Counted from the first letter of the stretch, positions 43,476 to 52,708 are shown. The stretch is 64,000 bases of DNA from Gelidibacter mesophilus DSM 14095 (GCF_000423005.1 NZ_KE383968.1:267482-331481), one strand, 5' to 3'. Made by a program: numbers and translations. The notes: a model not told the origin generated them from the sequence alone.

Positions 43476-44362
43476 ATGTTAGTTTTATTTGATAAAAACA
43501 CCCCTACTAAAATGACGGAGGCGGCAACTCCTTGTATGGCACTAAAGGACTCACCATCCAAAACTCCCCAAATTATAGCTACCAAAGGAATTAAATAAGT
43601 TACGGAAGATGAAAACGCCGGAGTTGAAATCTGGACAAGCTTATAATAAAGAAGCTTTAATAGTGCCGTTCCAAAAAGGGCCAAAATACCAACATAAAAA
43701 ACAGCCATTTCAAAATTTGGATCTCCAAAAGTCGTCTGTGTAAAAAATTCTGACCAAAATAGGACGGCAAGAGCTGGTAGAAAAATACTTAAATAATTTC
43801 CCGTTACTATATACAATGGTTTCACGTCTTGAAGAAAGCGTTTAATGATATTAACATTGGCCGCGTACATAAGTGTGGAGATTATCACATATAAAATATA
43901 AAAATAATTTTGATTGGAATGAAGGGTTGCTCCTTTAAAAATGAGTAACGATGTACCTATAAAACCAATAATTATACCCGCAACTTGACGCTTTGTAGAG
44001 GCAATTCCAAAAACTGCAAATCCCAATAAAACTGTATTTAGCGGCACTAAAGAATTTAGCATTGACACCACTGAACTGTCTACTTCAGTTTCTGCCAAAG
44101 CCAATAAAAATGAAGGAAAAAAAGCGCCTATAAATCCAGATATTAAGATCCATTTCCATTGCGCTTTATGGATGTGCTTTAATGTTTGATAACTAAAACC
44201 TGCAAGAAACAAGGTTGTAAAAACAATTCGCAAGGCTCCCAATTGGTAGGGTCCCATGCCTATCAAACCTTTTTTAATGAGTATAAACATGCTGCCCCAA
44301 ACAAATGTAAGAGCCATTAAATACAGCCATTTCAAATACATACTTTTCTTCCTATAAATCAC
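43463..44362 (-). CDS. EamA/DMT superfamily transporter
   Basis: The 299-residue inner-membrane protein has ten predicted helices and two EamA repeats, as in drug/metabolite exporters. Typical segments are WLYLMALTFVWGSMFILIKKGL at the start, AETEVDSSVVSMLNSLVPL at the end of the first repeat, and SVTYLIPLVAIIWGVLDGE in the second. The start may be the Met at 44341 (MYLKWLYLM), since the first seven residues are basic and poorly family-like. Substrate unknown. Its stop codon is embedded in a terminator hairpin shared with the convergent M16 genes. Confidence 0.9.
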   Translation of the reverse strand: MIYRKKSMYLKWLYLMALTFVWGSMFILIKKGLIGMGPYQLGALRIVFTTLFLAGFSYQTLKHIHKAQWKWILISGFIGAFFPSFLLALAETEVDSSVVSMLNSLVPLNTVLLGFAVFGIASTKRQVAGIIIGFIGTSLLIFKGATLHSNQNYFYILYVIISTLMYAANVNIIKRFLQDVKPLYIVTGNYLSIFLPALAVLFWSEFFTQTTFGDPNFEMAVFYVGILALFGTALLKLLYYKLVQISTPAFSSSVTYLIPLVAIIWGVLDGESFSAIQGVAASVILVGVFLSNKTNIKKV

Positions 44363-44475
44363 TGCAGGTTAAATTCTTAATTCTAGGTGCAAACAACGTG
44401 AATATTTCTTAATTTTGACTTTTACAACCATATTAAATAGCTATAACTCAATCAGAGTTTTAATCCCGATATATT

Positions 44476-44877
44476 ATGAAAACTTTTAAAGCCCTTATCT
44501 TGCTTACTACACTGACCTTATTTTCAGTAAGCTGTAAAGACAATGCACAACCAGAAGTAATATCTGTTGCTATGGAGCAACCTGTCCCAGCTTCTGAAAA
44601 ACAACTCGATCCCAATGCAACTTATGCAAAAGCGGAGTTTGGAATTGAAGGAATGACCTGTGCTATGGGTTGTGCCAAAACTATTGAAAAGAAGATTGCT
44701 AAAATGGAAGGCGTAAAATCGGTTACGGTCGATTTTGATACACGTTTAGCCAAGGTGGAATATGACAACGCCAAAATAACTCCTACGTCACTCGAAGAGG
44801 CTGTTATTGCTGTTTCAGACACCTACAGTGTGAAAGACATGAAAACTGTGGATGCATTTTCTGCAGATTTTCAATAG
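44476..44877 (+). CDS. Periplasmic heavy-metal-associated (HMA) domain lipoprotein
   Basis: The 133-residue protein has a leader with a lipobox at Cys20 (LFSVSCKDN) and an HMA fold from about residue 52: AEFGIEGMTCAMGCAKTIEKKIAKMEGVKSVTVDF in essence. The metal-binding Cys pair is C62-x3-C66 (CAMGC), not the standard C-x2-C of CopZ-like proteins. It could bind copper or another soft metal in the periplasm, but with altered geometry. It stands alone between the EamA and YciI-like genes. A TAATTTTG -7 box lies at 44410-44417. Confidence 0.87.
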   Translation: MKTFKALILLTTLTLFSVSCKDNAQPEVISVAMEQPVPASEKQLDPNATYAKAEFGIEGMTCAMGCAKTIEKKIAKMEGVKSVTVDFDTRLAKVEYDNAKITPTSLEEAVIAVSDTYSVKDMKTVDAFSADFQ

Positions 44878-44910
44878 ACAACAATTTAGTCGCTGAACTT
44901 AAATATTTAC

Positions 44911-44940
44911 AAAACCACTGTTCCTTAAAACAGTGGTTTT
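44911..44940. terminator. Shared terminator, HMA lipoprotein and YciI-like gene
   Basis: A perfect 12-bp stem AAAACCACTGTT (44911-44922) / AACAGTGGTTTT (44929-44940) with a 6-base loop lies between two convergent genes and has T-runs on both strands. Confidence 0.87.
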
Positions 44941-44948
44941 GTTGTTTC

Positions 44949-45473
44949 TTACCTTAAGGAATAGCCTTTAGGAGCCCACCACGGATGCATTTCAACAACC
45001 AAACTGCCTGATTTGACCATTGGATCGGCATTGGCCAAACTATCAGCCTTTTTCAAGGATGGAACACTGTAGATTGTCATATTACTTATCTCGCCAACGT
45101 CTCCAAATGGACCTGAAATATCAGCATAGCCTAGATCATACATTTTTTTTAAGTGTTCTAAATGTAATTTTTGCAAACGTTTAGATTCTTCCTCATTTTG
45201 GATTTTGCTAGGTCCTGTTTTTAAAAAGGCGACAAAATATTGCTGCATAATTATGGTGTCTTTTGTTTTCTCATCAATAACATCAAAAATTTGATAACCT
45301 TTGGTAAGTAATGCCTCCCTAAGTTCAGTTTGAGTCTTAGGCTCAGGAATAATCGAATCTAAACGCTCCGAACTTACAGTAACGTCATCTTTATCTATTT
45401 TTCTATATTTTTCATTGCAAGCGGTCAGAAATAAAAATATTCCTGCCGTTAAGATTATATATTTCTTCATCAT
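44949..45473 (-). CDS. YciI-like domain lipoprotein
   Basis: The start at 45473 gives MMKKYIILTAGIFLFLTACNE, a leader with lipobox Cys19; the frame is open to 45494, but that start would overlap the CYTH gene and spoil the leader. Residues about 70-170 resemble the YCII-related domain: MQQYFVAFLKTGPSK, LHLEHLKKMYDLGYADISGPFGD, IYSVPSLKKADSLANADPMVKSG. YciI proteins are small putative enzymes with a His-Asp pair; here HLEHLKK supplies the His. An exported lipidated version is unusual, since YciI is normally cytoplasmic. Function unknown. Confidence 0.82.
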   Translation of the reverse strand: MMKKYIILTAGIFLFLTACNEKYRKIDKDDVTVSSERLDSIIPEPKTQTELREALLTKGYQIFDVIDEKTKDTIIMQQYFVAFLKTGPSKIQNEEESKRLQKLHLEHLKKMYDLGYADISGPFGDVGEISNMTIYSVPSLKKADSLANADPMVKSGSLVVEMHPWWAPKGYSLR

Positions 45474-45484
45474 AAATTTTAAAA

Positions 45485-45964
45485 TTAAGTCCAATTTTGA
45501 TATGGATTTTTGACTAATTGGGAGTTATAGTATTTTAATTGACCCGTAACTTCCTCACCAAGCCATTTCGGTTTTTGAAAAGTTTCAGATACATGCTTTA
45601 ACTCTACTTCAGCAACTATCAAACCTTCGTTGGAGCCAAAAAACTCATCCACCTCAAAAATATGATCGCCATATTTTATCTCATATCTCATCTTCTCAAT
45701 ACTGCCTTCTTCGCATAAATTCAAAAGGGCTTCGGCGTCTGCAGTTGAAATTTTTGTTTCCCATTCAAATCGGGAGATACCATCTCCTGTCGGTTCTCCT
45801 TTTATGGTCAAAAAACCTTCATTACCATGAATTCTTACCCTAACAATTCTGCTTTTATCAGAATTTAAAAAAGCCTGTACAATCCGTTTTTGCTTAAGAG
45901 CTTCCAATTTAAAATCTTCAGATAGCACCAAAAATTTACGCTCTATTTCAATCAGTTCACTCAC
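45485..45964 (-). CDS. CYTH domain protein
   Basis: The 159-residue protein is of the CYTH/triphosphate tunnel metalloenzyme fold. The hallmark ExExK is E6-I-E8-R-K10 at the N-terminus (SELIEIERKFLV), followed by VRVRIHGNEGFLTIKGEPTG and FEWETKIS, and late acidic strands (FEVDEFFGSNEGLIVAEVEL). Such enzymes hydrolyse triphosphates: inorganic tripolyphosphate, thiamine triphosphate or similar. It overlaps the NAD(P)-binding gene by 8 bases, so the two are translationally coupled. Cytoplasmic; exact substrate unknown. Confidence 0.91.
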   Translation of the reverse strand: MSELIEIERKFLVLSEDFKLEALKQKRIVQAFLNSDKSRIVRVRIHGNEGFLTIKGEPTGDGISRFEWETKISTADAEALLNLCEEGSIEKMRYEIKYGDHIFEVDEFFGSNEGLIVAEVELKHVSETFQKPKWLGEEVTGQLKYYNSQLVKNPYQNWT

Positions 45965-46616
45965 CTAATTCTTGTATTTTTTTTGATTTAATTCGTCCGG
46001 AATTATAAGTTGTATTGACTAACCAAACCATACACTTGGCGATAGTTTCTGGAGCAATGGGCTGATAGCGTTTTAGGCCTCCAAAACGAAACATTGGTTT
46101 GATCAAACTCATCAAGCCGTTAAAGACATATTCTCCAAATCGAAATTCCTTCCGCTTGCCACTAATTAATGAAGGTTGTAAGATATAGGTATGAGGAATC
46201 TCCTCGCCAAGCACGGCTGCTTCCATTTTTCCTTTAGTTCTATTGTAAAATACTTTACTATTTTTTTTGGCACCTAAGGCCGAAATCACTAGAAAGGTTT
46301 TAATGCCATTCGTTTTACAGAGTTTTGCCGCAGCTACCGGAATGCCATAATCAATCTTTACATAGATCTCCTTATTTGAGGTTTTAGCTTTTGTGGTTCC
46401 GATACAGCAGTGTACTTCATCAGCCTTAAACTTATTGACATAATGGTCCAATTGAAATAAGTCAATGATGTATTCTTCAAGTTTCGGGTGTTTAATGTTA
46501 CAGGAATTTCTTCCAAAAACGATGATTTGATTGTAACGCTCATCGTTTAAGAGCATATTTAATAAAATGTTCCCTGTGAGTCCGGTGGCTCCCAAAACAA
46601 TTGCCGATTTTGCCAT
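45957..46616 (-). CDS. NAD(P)-binding Rossmann protein (HTATIP2/NAD(P)H-binding type)
   Basis: The 219-residue protein has the nucleotide-binding motif AIVLGATGLTGNILLNMLL at the N-terminus and resembles the atypical SDR group of HTATIP2/TIP30-like proteins (VHCCIGTTKAK; FLVISALGAKKNSKVFYNRTKG with Ser...Tyr; YTYILQPSLISGKRKEFRFGE). Enzyme activity is uncertain: the group includes regulators and oxidoreductases. The coding region overlaps the CYTH gene by 8 bases. It is divergent from dinB with 42 bases between the starts. Confidence 0.87.
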   Translation of the reverse strand: MAKSAIVLGATGLTGNILLNMLLNDERYNQIIVFGRNSCNIKHPKLEEYIIDLFQLDHYVNKFKADEVHCCIGTTKAKTSNKEIYVKIDYGIPVAAAKLCKTNGIKTFLVISALGAKKNSKVFYNRTKGKMEAAVLGEEIPHTYILQPSLISGKRKEFRFGEYVFNGLMSLIKPMFRFGGLKRYQPIAPETIAKCMVWLVNTTYNSGRIKSKKIQELGE

Positions 46617-46658
46617 GTTTTATAATTTCTCTTCACTTAGATGTTATAAATTTACGGC

Positions 46659-47768
46659 ATGCCAAACGATTTACCAATTAGAAAGATCATTCATGTGGAT
46701 ATGGACGCATTTTACGCATCTGTAGAGCAAATGGATTACCCTGAACTTAAAGGTAAAGCTTTGGCGGTTGGTGGCAGTGAGAAACGAGGAGTGGTGGCGG
46801 CAGCAAGTTATGAAGCCCGAAAATTTGGCGTACGAAGTGCCATGAGTGGTGCCCAAGCCAAACGCAACTGTCCGGAGTTAATTTTTGTGAAACCTAGATT
46901 TGATCGCTACAAGGAAATCTCAAAACAAATCAGAGCCATTTTTTATGATTATACAGACTTGGTAGAACCACTTTCTCTCGATGAAGCTTATTTAGATGTT
47001 ACCGAAAATAAAATAGGAAACCCGAGCGCTTCCTTAATTGCCCAAGAAATCAGGGAGCGGATTTTTAAAGAAGTTGGGTTAACGGCTTCAGCAGGAATCT
47101 CAGTCAATAAATTTGTCGCCAAGATTGCAAGTGACTATAACAAACCCAATGGGCAAAAAACAGTAAATCCGGAAGAAGTTTTGGATTTTGTGCACGTGTT
47201 GGATATCAGAAAATTTCATGGTGTAGGAAAGGTTACTGCAGATAAGATGTACCAAATGGGCATTTTTACGGGAAATGATTTAAAATTAAAATCCCTGGAA
47301 TACCTCGAAGATCATTTTGGAAAATCTGGAAGTTATTATTACCACCTCGTCAGAGGCATCCACAATAGTGAAGTTAAGCCCAACCGTATTCAAAAATCAT
47401 TGGCGGCAGAACGCACATTTAATGAAAATTTATCAAGTGAGATTTTCATGCTGGAAAAATTGGATAAAATCGCTCATGAAGTTGCCAAGCGATTGGAAAA
47501 TAGTAAGGTTGCCGGAAAAACAGTAACCTTAAAAATTAAATATAGCGATTTCACACTTCAGACCAGAAGTAAAACCCTACCTTATTTTATCAGCGACAAG
47601 AATATTATTCTCGAAACAGCCAAAGACTTACTTTATCAAGAAAAGATGAGCAATTCAGTGAGGTTACTAGGTATTTCATTGTCTAATTTGAATACGGAAA
47701 GCATCAAATTAAAGGACGTCGATTCTTTAAAGAAAAGCGTTACCGTGCAGCTAAAATTTGGGTTTTAG
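46659..47768 (+). CDS. dinB: DNA polymerase IV
   Basis: DinB is a Y-family translesion polymerase. The 369-residue protein has HVDMDAFYASVEQMDYPEL (catalytic Asp), KALAVGGSEKRGVVAAASYEARKFGVRSAMSG, SLDEAYLDVTE (catalytic Asp-Glu), LTASAGISVNKFVAKIASDYNKP and a little-finger domain. Length is usual. There is no clear LexA-type site. A TAAATTTA box, one mismatch from the -7 consensus, lies at 46647-46654, four bases before the ATG, hinting at a leaderless message. Divergent from the NAD(P)-binding gene. Confidence 0.96.
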   Translation: MPNDLPIRKIIHVDMDAFYASVEQMDYPELKGKALAVGGSEKRGVVAAASYEARKFGVRSAMSGAQAKRNCPELIFVKPRFDRYKEISKQIRAIFYDYTDLVEPLSLDEAYLDVTENKIGNPSASLIAQEIRERIFKEVGLTASAGISVNKFVAKIASDYNKPNGQKTVNPEEVLDFVHVLDIRKFHGVGKVTADKMYQMGIFTGNDLKLKSLEYLEDHFGKSGSYYYHLVRGIHNSEVKPNRIQKSLAAERTFNENLSSEIFMLEKLDKIAHEVAKRLENSKVAGKTVTLKIKYSDFTLQTRSKTLPYFISDKNIILETAKDLLYQEKMSNSVRLLGISLSNLNTESIKLKDVDSLKKSVTVQLKFGF

Positions 47769-47795
47769 ATCTCCCTTAATTTTCTCGGTTCCGAA

Positions 47796-48188
47796 TCAGT
47801 ATTCGTCAACCTTAATCTCAACGCTGTATTCATGAGGTTCAATTGGGCGCCCAGAGATTGGATAAGGCCTGATGTTGATTAATGTGATGGTTATTCCGTC
47901 GATGATGGTATCGCTCTGAAAATTACTATGACTATGTAAATTGAAATTACTGACATTGTCGTTTTTAGTTATCGTAAAGGCGGCCAACGCATCACCTCCC
48001 CAAACGCAAACGAGATCTGAAGGACATCTGGAATCATTAAAGACGGAGTCCAAACAAATTTGAGCTCTATTCTGGAATTCGTGAAAGCAGCCATTAACTT
48101 TTAAATTAACAACGCCTTTAGTGCCATTATTGTTACTGGAACAACTAAATGCCAAAATTACAAGTAAAAGAATAACGGTGTTTTTCAT
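47796..48188 (-). CDS. Small lipoprotein of unknown function
   Basis: The 130-residue protein has a short leader and a lipobox ending at Cys16 (VILAFSCSSN). The mature part carries FHEFQNRAQICLDSVFNDSRCP then SDLVCVWGGDALAAFTI, with four cysteines; the segment SRCPxxxxCVWGG recurs in small Bacteroidota lipoproteins as far as I recall. The rest is beta-rich (SNFNLHSHSNFQSDTIIDGI). Probably in the periplasm. It converges on dinB and stands alone on the minus strand. Confidence 0.8.
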   Translation of the reverse strand: MKNTVILLLVILAFSCSSNNNGTKGVVNLKVNGCFHEFQNRAQICLDSVFNDSRCPSDLVCVWGGDALAAFTITKNDNVSNFNLHSHSNFQSDTIIDGITITLINIRPYPISGRPIEPHEYSVEIKVDEY

Positions 48189-48332
48189 AAGGCAGATATC
48201 ACTTTATATTAATTTACAGCTGAACACCTCACTATTTAGATGCGATATGACTATAATGGTTGCGTAATTAATTCTAGATAATGTGGACTCCGATAAAGTT
48301 ACAAATTTTTAAAGATTTCAATTATATCAACA

Positions 48333-48369
48333 AAAAACCTCAAAGCCTTAAAAAGACGTTGAGGTTTTT
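48333..48369 (-). terminator. Terminator after pyk
   Basis: AAAAACCTCAA (48333-48343) pairs exactly with TTGAGGTTTTT (48359-48369), and the stem ends in a T-run on the minus strand downstream of pyk. Confidence 0.83.
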
Positions 48370-48405
48370 GTGTTGAATAGGCTAACAGTAATTAGGCTTT
48401 GGTGT

Positions 48406-49848
48406 CTAAAAATTACAACTTGTTATTTCAGTCACTCTTAAGGTATTAACCATACCCTTTTCCTGGATGGGCATTGCCGCCAAACTTACGAGCATGTCAC
48501 CCTCTTCTAAATAACCCTGTTTACAAGCTATTGCATTCACATCTTCAATGGTTTCATCTGTACTCACAAACTTATCATAGAAAAACGCTTTAACGCCCCA
48601 AAGTAAATTAAGTTGGGTTAAAATTCTGAGATTGGAAGTAAATACCAAAATATGAGAACTTGGTCTCCACGCTGATATTTGAAAAGCCGTATAACCACTA
48701 TTTGTAAGGGTTGAAATAGCTCTTGCATTGATTTCATTGGCCATATTGGCCGCATGATAGCAAATTGACTTTGTAATATAACGTTTGGTACGAATATGTG
48801 GCGGTGATTGTGGCACCTTAATTAAGGGTGAATCTTCCACACTTTTAATAATATTGCTCATTTGTCGGATCACTTGTATAGGATATTGTCCTACGGAAGT
48901 CTCTCCTGATAGCATGACTGCATCTGCACCATCCATGACAGAGTTCGCAACATCATTTACTTCAGCGCGAGTTGGTGTTAAGCTAGAAATCATGGTTTCC
49001 ATCATTTGTGTTGCAATAATCACTGGAATTCTTGCCCGCTTAGCTCTTAAAACCAATTGTTTTTGAATTAATGGCACTTCCTCTGCAGGAATTTCCACAC
49101 CCAAATCTCCACGAGCAACCATCAATCCATCGCAATAAGCGACAATTTTATCAATGTTTTCTACCGCTTCCGGTTTTTCAATTTTGGCAATAATAGGAAT
49201 TTTATGATCACTATGCTTTTTGATCAATTCACCCAACTCCATTAAATCTTCAGCATGACGCACAAAAGATAAGGCCATCCAATCTACTTTCATCTTTATG
49301 GCGAAAATGGCATCTTCAATATCTTTTTCCGTTAAGGCAGGTTGTGAGATATTGGTATTTGGAAGGTTAACACCTTTCTTTGATTTTAATGGTCCACCTT
49401 GGATAACGCGCGCTTTTACTTCAGATTTCTTATCTGTGGAAACCACTTCAAAAATCAGCTTTCCATCGTCAAGAAGAATACGTTCTCCCGGTTTGGCATC
49501 TTGTGGGAATTTGTCATAAGTCATAAAGACACGATCTTTTGTGCCTTCAAATTTCTTCCCCGTTGCGAAGATAATTTCATCGCCCGCATTCACGACCACT
49601 TCACCCTTCATCACACCAACGCGTAATTTGGGTCCTTGTAAATCTCCTAAAATGGCGGCATTATAGCCAAACTCCTCATTGAGATCCCGAATCATATTGA
49701 TACGTTCTTCAACGTCAGCATAATTGGCGTGAGAAAAATTGATCCTGAAGACATCAACGCCTTCGTCAAGCATTCCTTTTAAAACTGCTTTAGTACTCGT
49801 TGCGGGCCCTAAAGTGGCTACTATTTTTGTTTTCTTTCGTTTTTGCAT
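48406..49848 (-). CDS. pyk: Pyruvate kinase
   Basis: Pyruvate kinase makes ATP and pyruvate from phosphoenolpyruvate, the last step of glycolysis. The 480-residue protein has TKIVATLGPATS, DVFRINFSHA, GPKLRVG, MALSFVRHAED, IPIIAKIEKPEA (active Lys), VARGDLGVEIP and ATQMMETMISSLTPTRAEVNDVANSVMDGADAVMLSGETS. The C-terminal domain is complete. It is the last gene of the minus-strand set acpP-fabF-rnc-IPExxxVDY-pyk, 3 bases after its neighbour. Confidence 0.98.
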   Translation of the reverse strand: MQKRKKTKIVATLGPATSTKAVLKGMLDEGVDVFRINFSHANYADVEERINMIRDLNEEFGYNAAILGDLQGPKLRVGVMKGEVVVNAGDEIIFATGKKFEGTKDRVFMTYDKFPQDAKPGERILLDDGKLIFEVVSTDKKSEVKARVIQGGPLKSKKGVNLPNTNISQPALTEKDIEDAIFAIKMKVDWMALSFVRHAEDLMELGELIKKHSDHKIPIIAKIEKPEAVENIDKIVAYCDGLMVARGDLGVEIPAEEVPLIQKQLVLRAKRARIPVIIATQMMETMISSLTPTRAEVNDVANSVMDGADAVMLSGETSVGQYPIQVIRQMSNIIKSVEDSPLIKVPQSPPHIRTKRYITKSICYHAANMANEINARAISTLTNSGYTAFQISAWRPSSHILVFTSNLRILTQLNLLWGVKAFFYDKFVSTDETIEDVNAIACKQGYLEEGDMLVSLAAMPIQEKGMVNTLRVTEITSCNF

Positions 49849-49851
49849 TAA

Positions 49852-50331
49852 TCAAAAAATTAAGTTGTCCTTAGACTTTAGTTGGTCTACATCTATGGCA
49901 TATGTTGTTACTACCTGAGGTATTCCCTGTATTTTTTCCAGCATCTGTTTTTCGTCTAAATACCGATCATCATTTGTCACTTTTATTAAAAAATCTACAT
50001 TTTTTAGTTCAGGCAACAAATGGTATGTTTTCAACACTTTCTCGCTCGTTGAAAACAACGAACCGGAACTTTGCAAGCTGTCTTCTTCCTTCTTACAGAC
50101 ATTTGACACCATGTGCCAGGTTGTAAAAAACTCCTCATCAAACCATTCATAAATTGGATAAGTTGCTGCAAAATATTTATAATCCAAATCGTGACGCTGA
50201 CGTTTCAGGTTCAGATTTAAATATTTATTAAGAAGATAGGCAAGTCTGTAATCTTCCAACCTACAGTGTACGGCTAAAAGCGAGTAGGAAGCGTCATAAA
50301 AATCATCTACAAGTAGTTTGTGTAACGCCAT
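49852..50331 (-). CDS. IPExxxVDY family protein
   Basis: The 159-residue cytoplasmic protein fits the Bacteroidota IPExxxVDY family, with LLAVHCRLEDYRLAYLLNKYLNL at the N-terminus and IPQVVTTYAIDVDQLKSKDNLIF at the C-terminus. No catalytic motif is evident and the function is unknown. It ends 3 bases before pyk on the minus strand, so the two are surely on one transcript, and it follows rnc by 126 bases. From memory, this pairing with pyruvate kinase and RNase III is conserved in flavobacteria. Confidence 0.86.
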   Translation of the reverse strand: MALHKLLVDDFYDASYSLLAVHCRLEDYRLAYLLNKYLNLNLKRQRHDLDYKYFAATYPIYEWFDEEFFTTWHMVSNVCKKEEDSLQSSGSLFSTSEKVLKTYHLLPELKNVDFLIKVTNDDRYLDEKQMLEKIQGIPQVVTTYAIDVDQLKSKDNLIF

Positions 50332-50457
50332 AGTGATAACAACATGAAGCGTAAAGATACCATTTTATCTCAACTGTGATGCGAAGTTTTACTTATTCTT
50401 AACAGGCGTAGCAAGCGAAATCGTTATAGTTAGCAACTTTTATTAAAAAACTAAAAA

Positions 50458-51204
50458 CTATTCCTTAAACGATCTGTTAATTCGGTTTTGAAACGCAAAA
50501 AAAGCACGTTTGGAAGCCTTTTCTTCAGCTTTCTTTTTGGAGGTTGCTCGTGCCTTTGAAACTACTTTCCCATCGATAGAAAGTTTAACGGAGAAATGTT
50601 TGATATTGTCATTGCCGGTGTCTTCATAAACATTGAAATCGAAGGTTTTCTTTTCTTTTTGGCACCATTCAATCAATAAGCTTTTGTAGCTGATAACTTT
50701 GCCTTCAAGCGTTTCAATATCTATATGTTTATAAATAACATTTTTGTTGATGAATTTTTCGCATTGCTTAAATCCTTTGTCGAGGTAAATGGCACCAACA
50801 AGGGCTTCGAACAAGTTGCCGTGAATATTACTACCAAAATTGTTCTTAGGAATTTTTGCTTCCACATAGTCAATAAGCCTGAGCTCCTTTCCCAATTCAT
50901 TAAGGTGTTCTCTACTCACTACTTTAGATCGCATTTTCGTCAAATAACCCTCGTCTCCTTCTGGTACTTCATCATAAAGATAGGCGGCAATAACCGCACC
51001 CAACATAGCATCCCCAACAAACTCGAGCCTTTCGTAATTGAGGGCCATCCCCTTATCGTCCTTGATGTTCATAGAGCGATGCGTGAAGGCCTTTATGAAA
51101 AGACTCTTATTTTTGGGCTTATAGCCTATGATTTTCTGAATTGCTAAAAAAAAATTCCCGTCAGATTTAGAACGGGAATTTAATATGTTACGAATGTAAT
51201 TCAT
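50458..51204 (-). CDS. rnc: Ribonuclease III
   Basis: RNase III cuts double-stranded RNA in rRNA processing and decay. The 248-residue protein has the signature LNYERLEFVGDAMLGAVIAAYLY (consensus ERLEFLGDAVL, with V and M changes that are conservative), then LFEALVGAIYLDKGF with the second acidic pair. The double-stranded-RNA-binding domain occupies about 178-245 (YKSLLIEWCQKEKKTFDFNVYE; SKARATSKKKAEEKASKRAF). It starts 7 bases after fabF on the minus strand. Confidence 0.97.
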   Translation of the reverse strand: MNYIRNILNSRSKSDGNFFLAIQKIIGYKPKNKSLFIKAFTHRSMNIKDDKGMALNYERLEFVGDAMLGAVIAAYLYDEVPEGDEGYLTKMRSKVVSREHLNELGKELRLIDYVEAKIPKNNFGSNIHGNLFEALVGAIYLDKGFKQCEKFINKNVIYKHIDIETLEGKVISYKSLLIEWCQKEKKTFDFNVYEDTGNDNIKHFSVKLSIDGKVVSKARATSKKKAEEKASKRAFFAFQNRINRSFKE

Positions 51205-51211
51205 TCGGGAT

Positions 51212-52462
51212 TTAGTCTAATTTTTTGAATAATACGCAGGCGTTATGACCGCCAAATCCAAAGGTATTACTCATAGCCACTTTAACCTCTCTCTTTTGAG
51301 CTTTGTTAAGTGTTAAGTTTAATTGTGGATCAATATTTTCATCTACAACGGTATGGTTTATCGTAGGCGGCACGATACCATATTCCATAGCCAAAATTGC
51401 GGCAATAGACTCAATAGCACCTGCAGCACCCAATAAATGGCCCGTCATAGATTTTGTTGAATTGATATTGATGTTCTTGGCGTGTTCACCAAAAACTTCC
51501 GTAATTGCTTTTAGTTCGGCAACATCACCTAAAGGCGTGGAGGTACCGTGTGTGTTGATATGATCAACATCTTCCGGCTTCAATCCAGCATTTTCCAAAC
51601 AATTTCTCATTACGGCAATAACTCCTATTCCTTCAGGATGTGGTGCAGTCATATGATAGGCATCAGAAGACAATCCGCCTCCAAGTACCTCTGCATAAAT
51701 TTTTGCCCCTCTTTCCTTAGCATGCTCATAATCCTCAAGAATAATAGCACCTGCACCTTCACCTAAGACAAAACCATCTCTAGTAGCGTCAAAAGGTCTA
51801 GAAGCTGTTTCCGGACTATCATTTCTAGTTGATAGAGCGTGCATGGCATTAAAGCCACCCATTCCTGCTTTAGTAACGGCTGCTTCACTTCCACCGGTAA
51901 CAATAACATCGCAATAGCCCAAACGTATATAGTTCAAAGCGTCAATCATTGCATTAGCGGATGATGCACAAGCCGAGACCGTGGTATAGTTAGGTCCCAT
52001 AAATCCATGTTTAATGGAAATGTTACCCGGAGCTATATCTGCAATCATCTTTGGAATAAAGAAAGGGTTGAACCGTGGCGTTCCGTCGCCTGCGGCAAAA
52101 TTAAGTACCTCATCCTGAAAAGTCTCCAACCCACCAATACCAGCACCCCAAATCACCCCAACGCGAAGTTTGTCAACCACACTAAGATCCAATTTGGCAT
52201 CTGCAATAGCTTCATCAGAAGCCACCATTGCATATTGCGTAAATCTGTCCATTCTGTTGACTAACTTGCGATCAATGAAATCGGTAGGTATAAAGTTTTT
52301 TAATTCGCAAGCGAATTTAGTCTTGAACTTTTCAGCATCAAAATAGGTTATAGGTCCAGCACCACTTTTACCACTAACCAGGGCATCCCAATATTCATCT
52401 TTGGTATTCCCGATTGGTGTAAGAGCACCTAACCCTGTCACTACAACTCGCCTTAATTCCAT
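51212..52462 (-). CDS. fabF: Beta-ketoacyl-ACP synthase II
   Basis: FabF condenses malonyl-ACP with the growing acyl-ACP in fatty-acid elongation. The 416-residue protein shows the active Cys in TVSACASSANAMIDAL, the His of HINTHGTSTPLGD and the His of KSMTGHLLGAAGAIESI. The N-terminus RRVVVTGLGALTPIGN is complete. It is 12 bases after acpP and 7 before rnc on the minus strand, the classic acpP-fabF-rnc order. Confidence 0.98.
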   Translation of the reverse strand: MELRRVVVTGLGALTPIGNTKDEYWDALVSGKSGAGPITYFDAEKFKTKFACELKNFIPTDFIDRKLVNRMDRFTQYAMVASDEAIADAKLDLSVVDKLRVGVIWGAGIGGLETFQDEVLNFAAGDGTPRFNPFFIPKMIADIAPGNISIKHGFMGPNYTTVSACASSANAMIDALNYIRLGYCDVIVTGGSEAAVTKAGMGGFNAMHALSTRNDSPETASRPFDATRDGFVLGEGAGAIILEDYEHAKERGAKIYAEVLGGGLSSDAYHMTAPHPEGIGVIAVMRNCLENAGLKPEDVDHINTHGTSTPLGDVAELKAITEVFGEHAKNININSTKSMTGHLLGAAGAIESIAAILAMEYGIVPPTINHTVVDENIDPQLNLTLNKAQKREVKVAMSNTFGFGGHNACVLFKKLD

Positions 52463-52474
52463 AAAGTTTGTTGC

Positions 52475-52708
52475 TTATTTTGCTGCTTCTATATAAGAGA
52501 TAGCTTGACCTACTGTAGCGATGTTTTCAGCTTGGTCATCTGGAATTTGGATATCAAATTCTTTCTCGAATTCCATGATTAATTCCACAGTATCCAAAGA
52601 ATCTGCTCCCAAATCATTGGTGAAGCTTGCTTCAGTGACAACTTCGTTCTCGTCAACACCTAATTTGTCTACTATAATCGCTTTTACTCTTGATGCAATG
52701 TCTGACAT
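52475..52708 (-). CDS. acpP: Acyl carrier protein
   Basis: AcpP carries acyl chains on a phosphopantetheine arm. The 77-residue acidic protein has the attachment site [12 protein letters not shown], with the modified Ser at position 37. It is the first gene of the minus-strand acpP-fabF-rnc run. A TATTTTTG -7 box on the minus strand lies at 52738-52745, 30 bases upstream, though I see no good -33 element. Confidence 0.98.
   Translation of the reverse strand: MSDIASRVKAIIVDKLGVDENEVVTEASFTNDLGADSLDTVELIMEFEKEFDIQIPDDQAENIATVGQAISYIEAAK

Noticed and set aside
47796-48188. A defence or toxin role for the small Cys-rich lipoprotein
   Set aside because: Only a leader and a Cys pattern are visible; nothing supports such a role.
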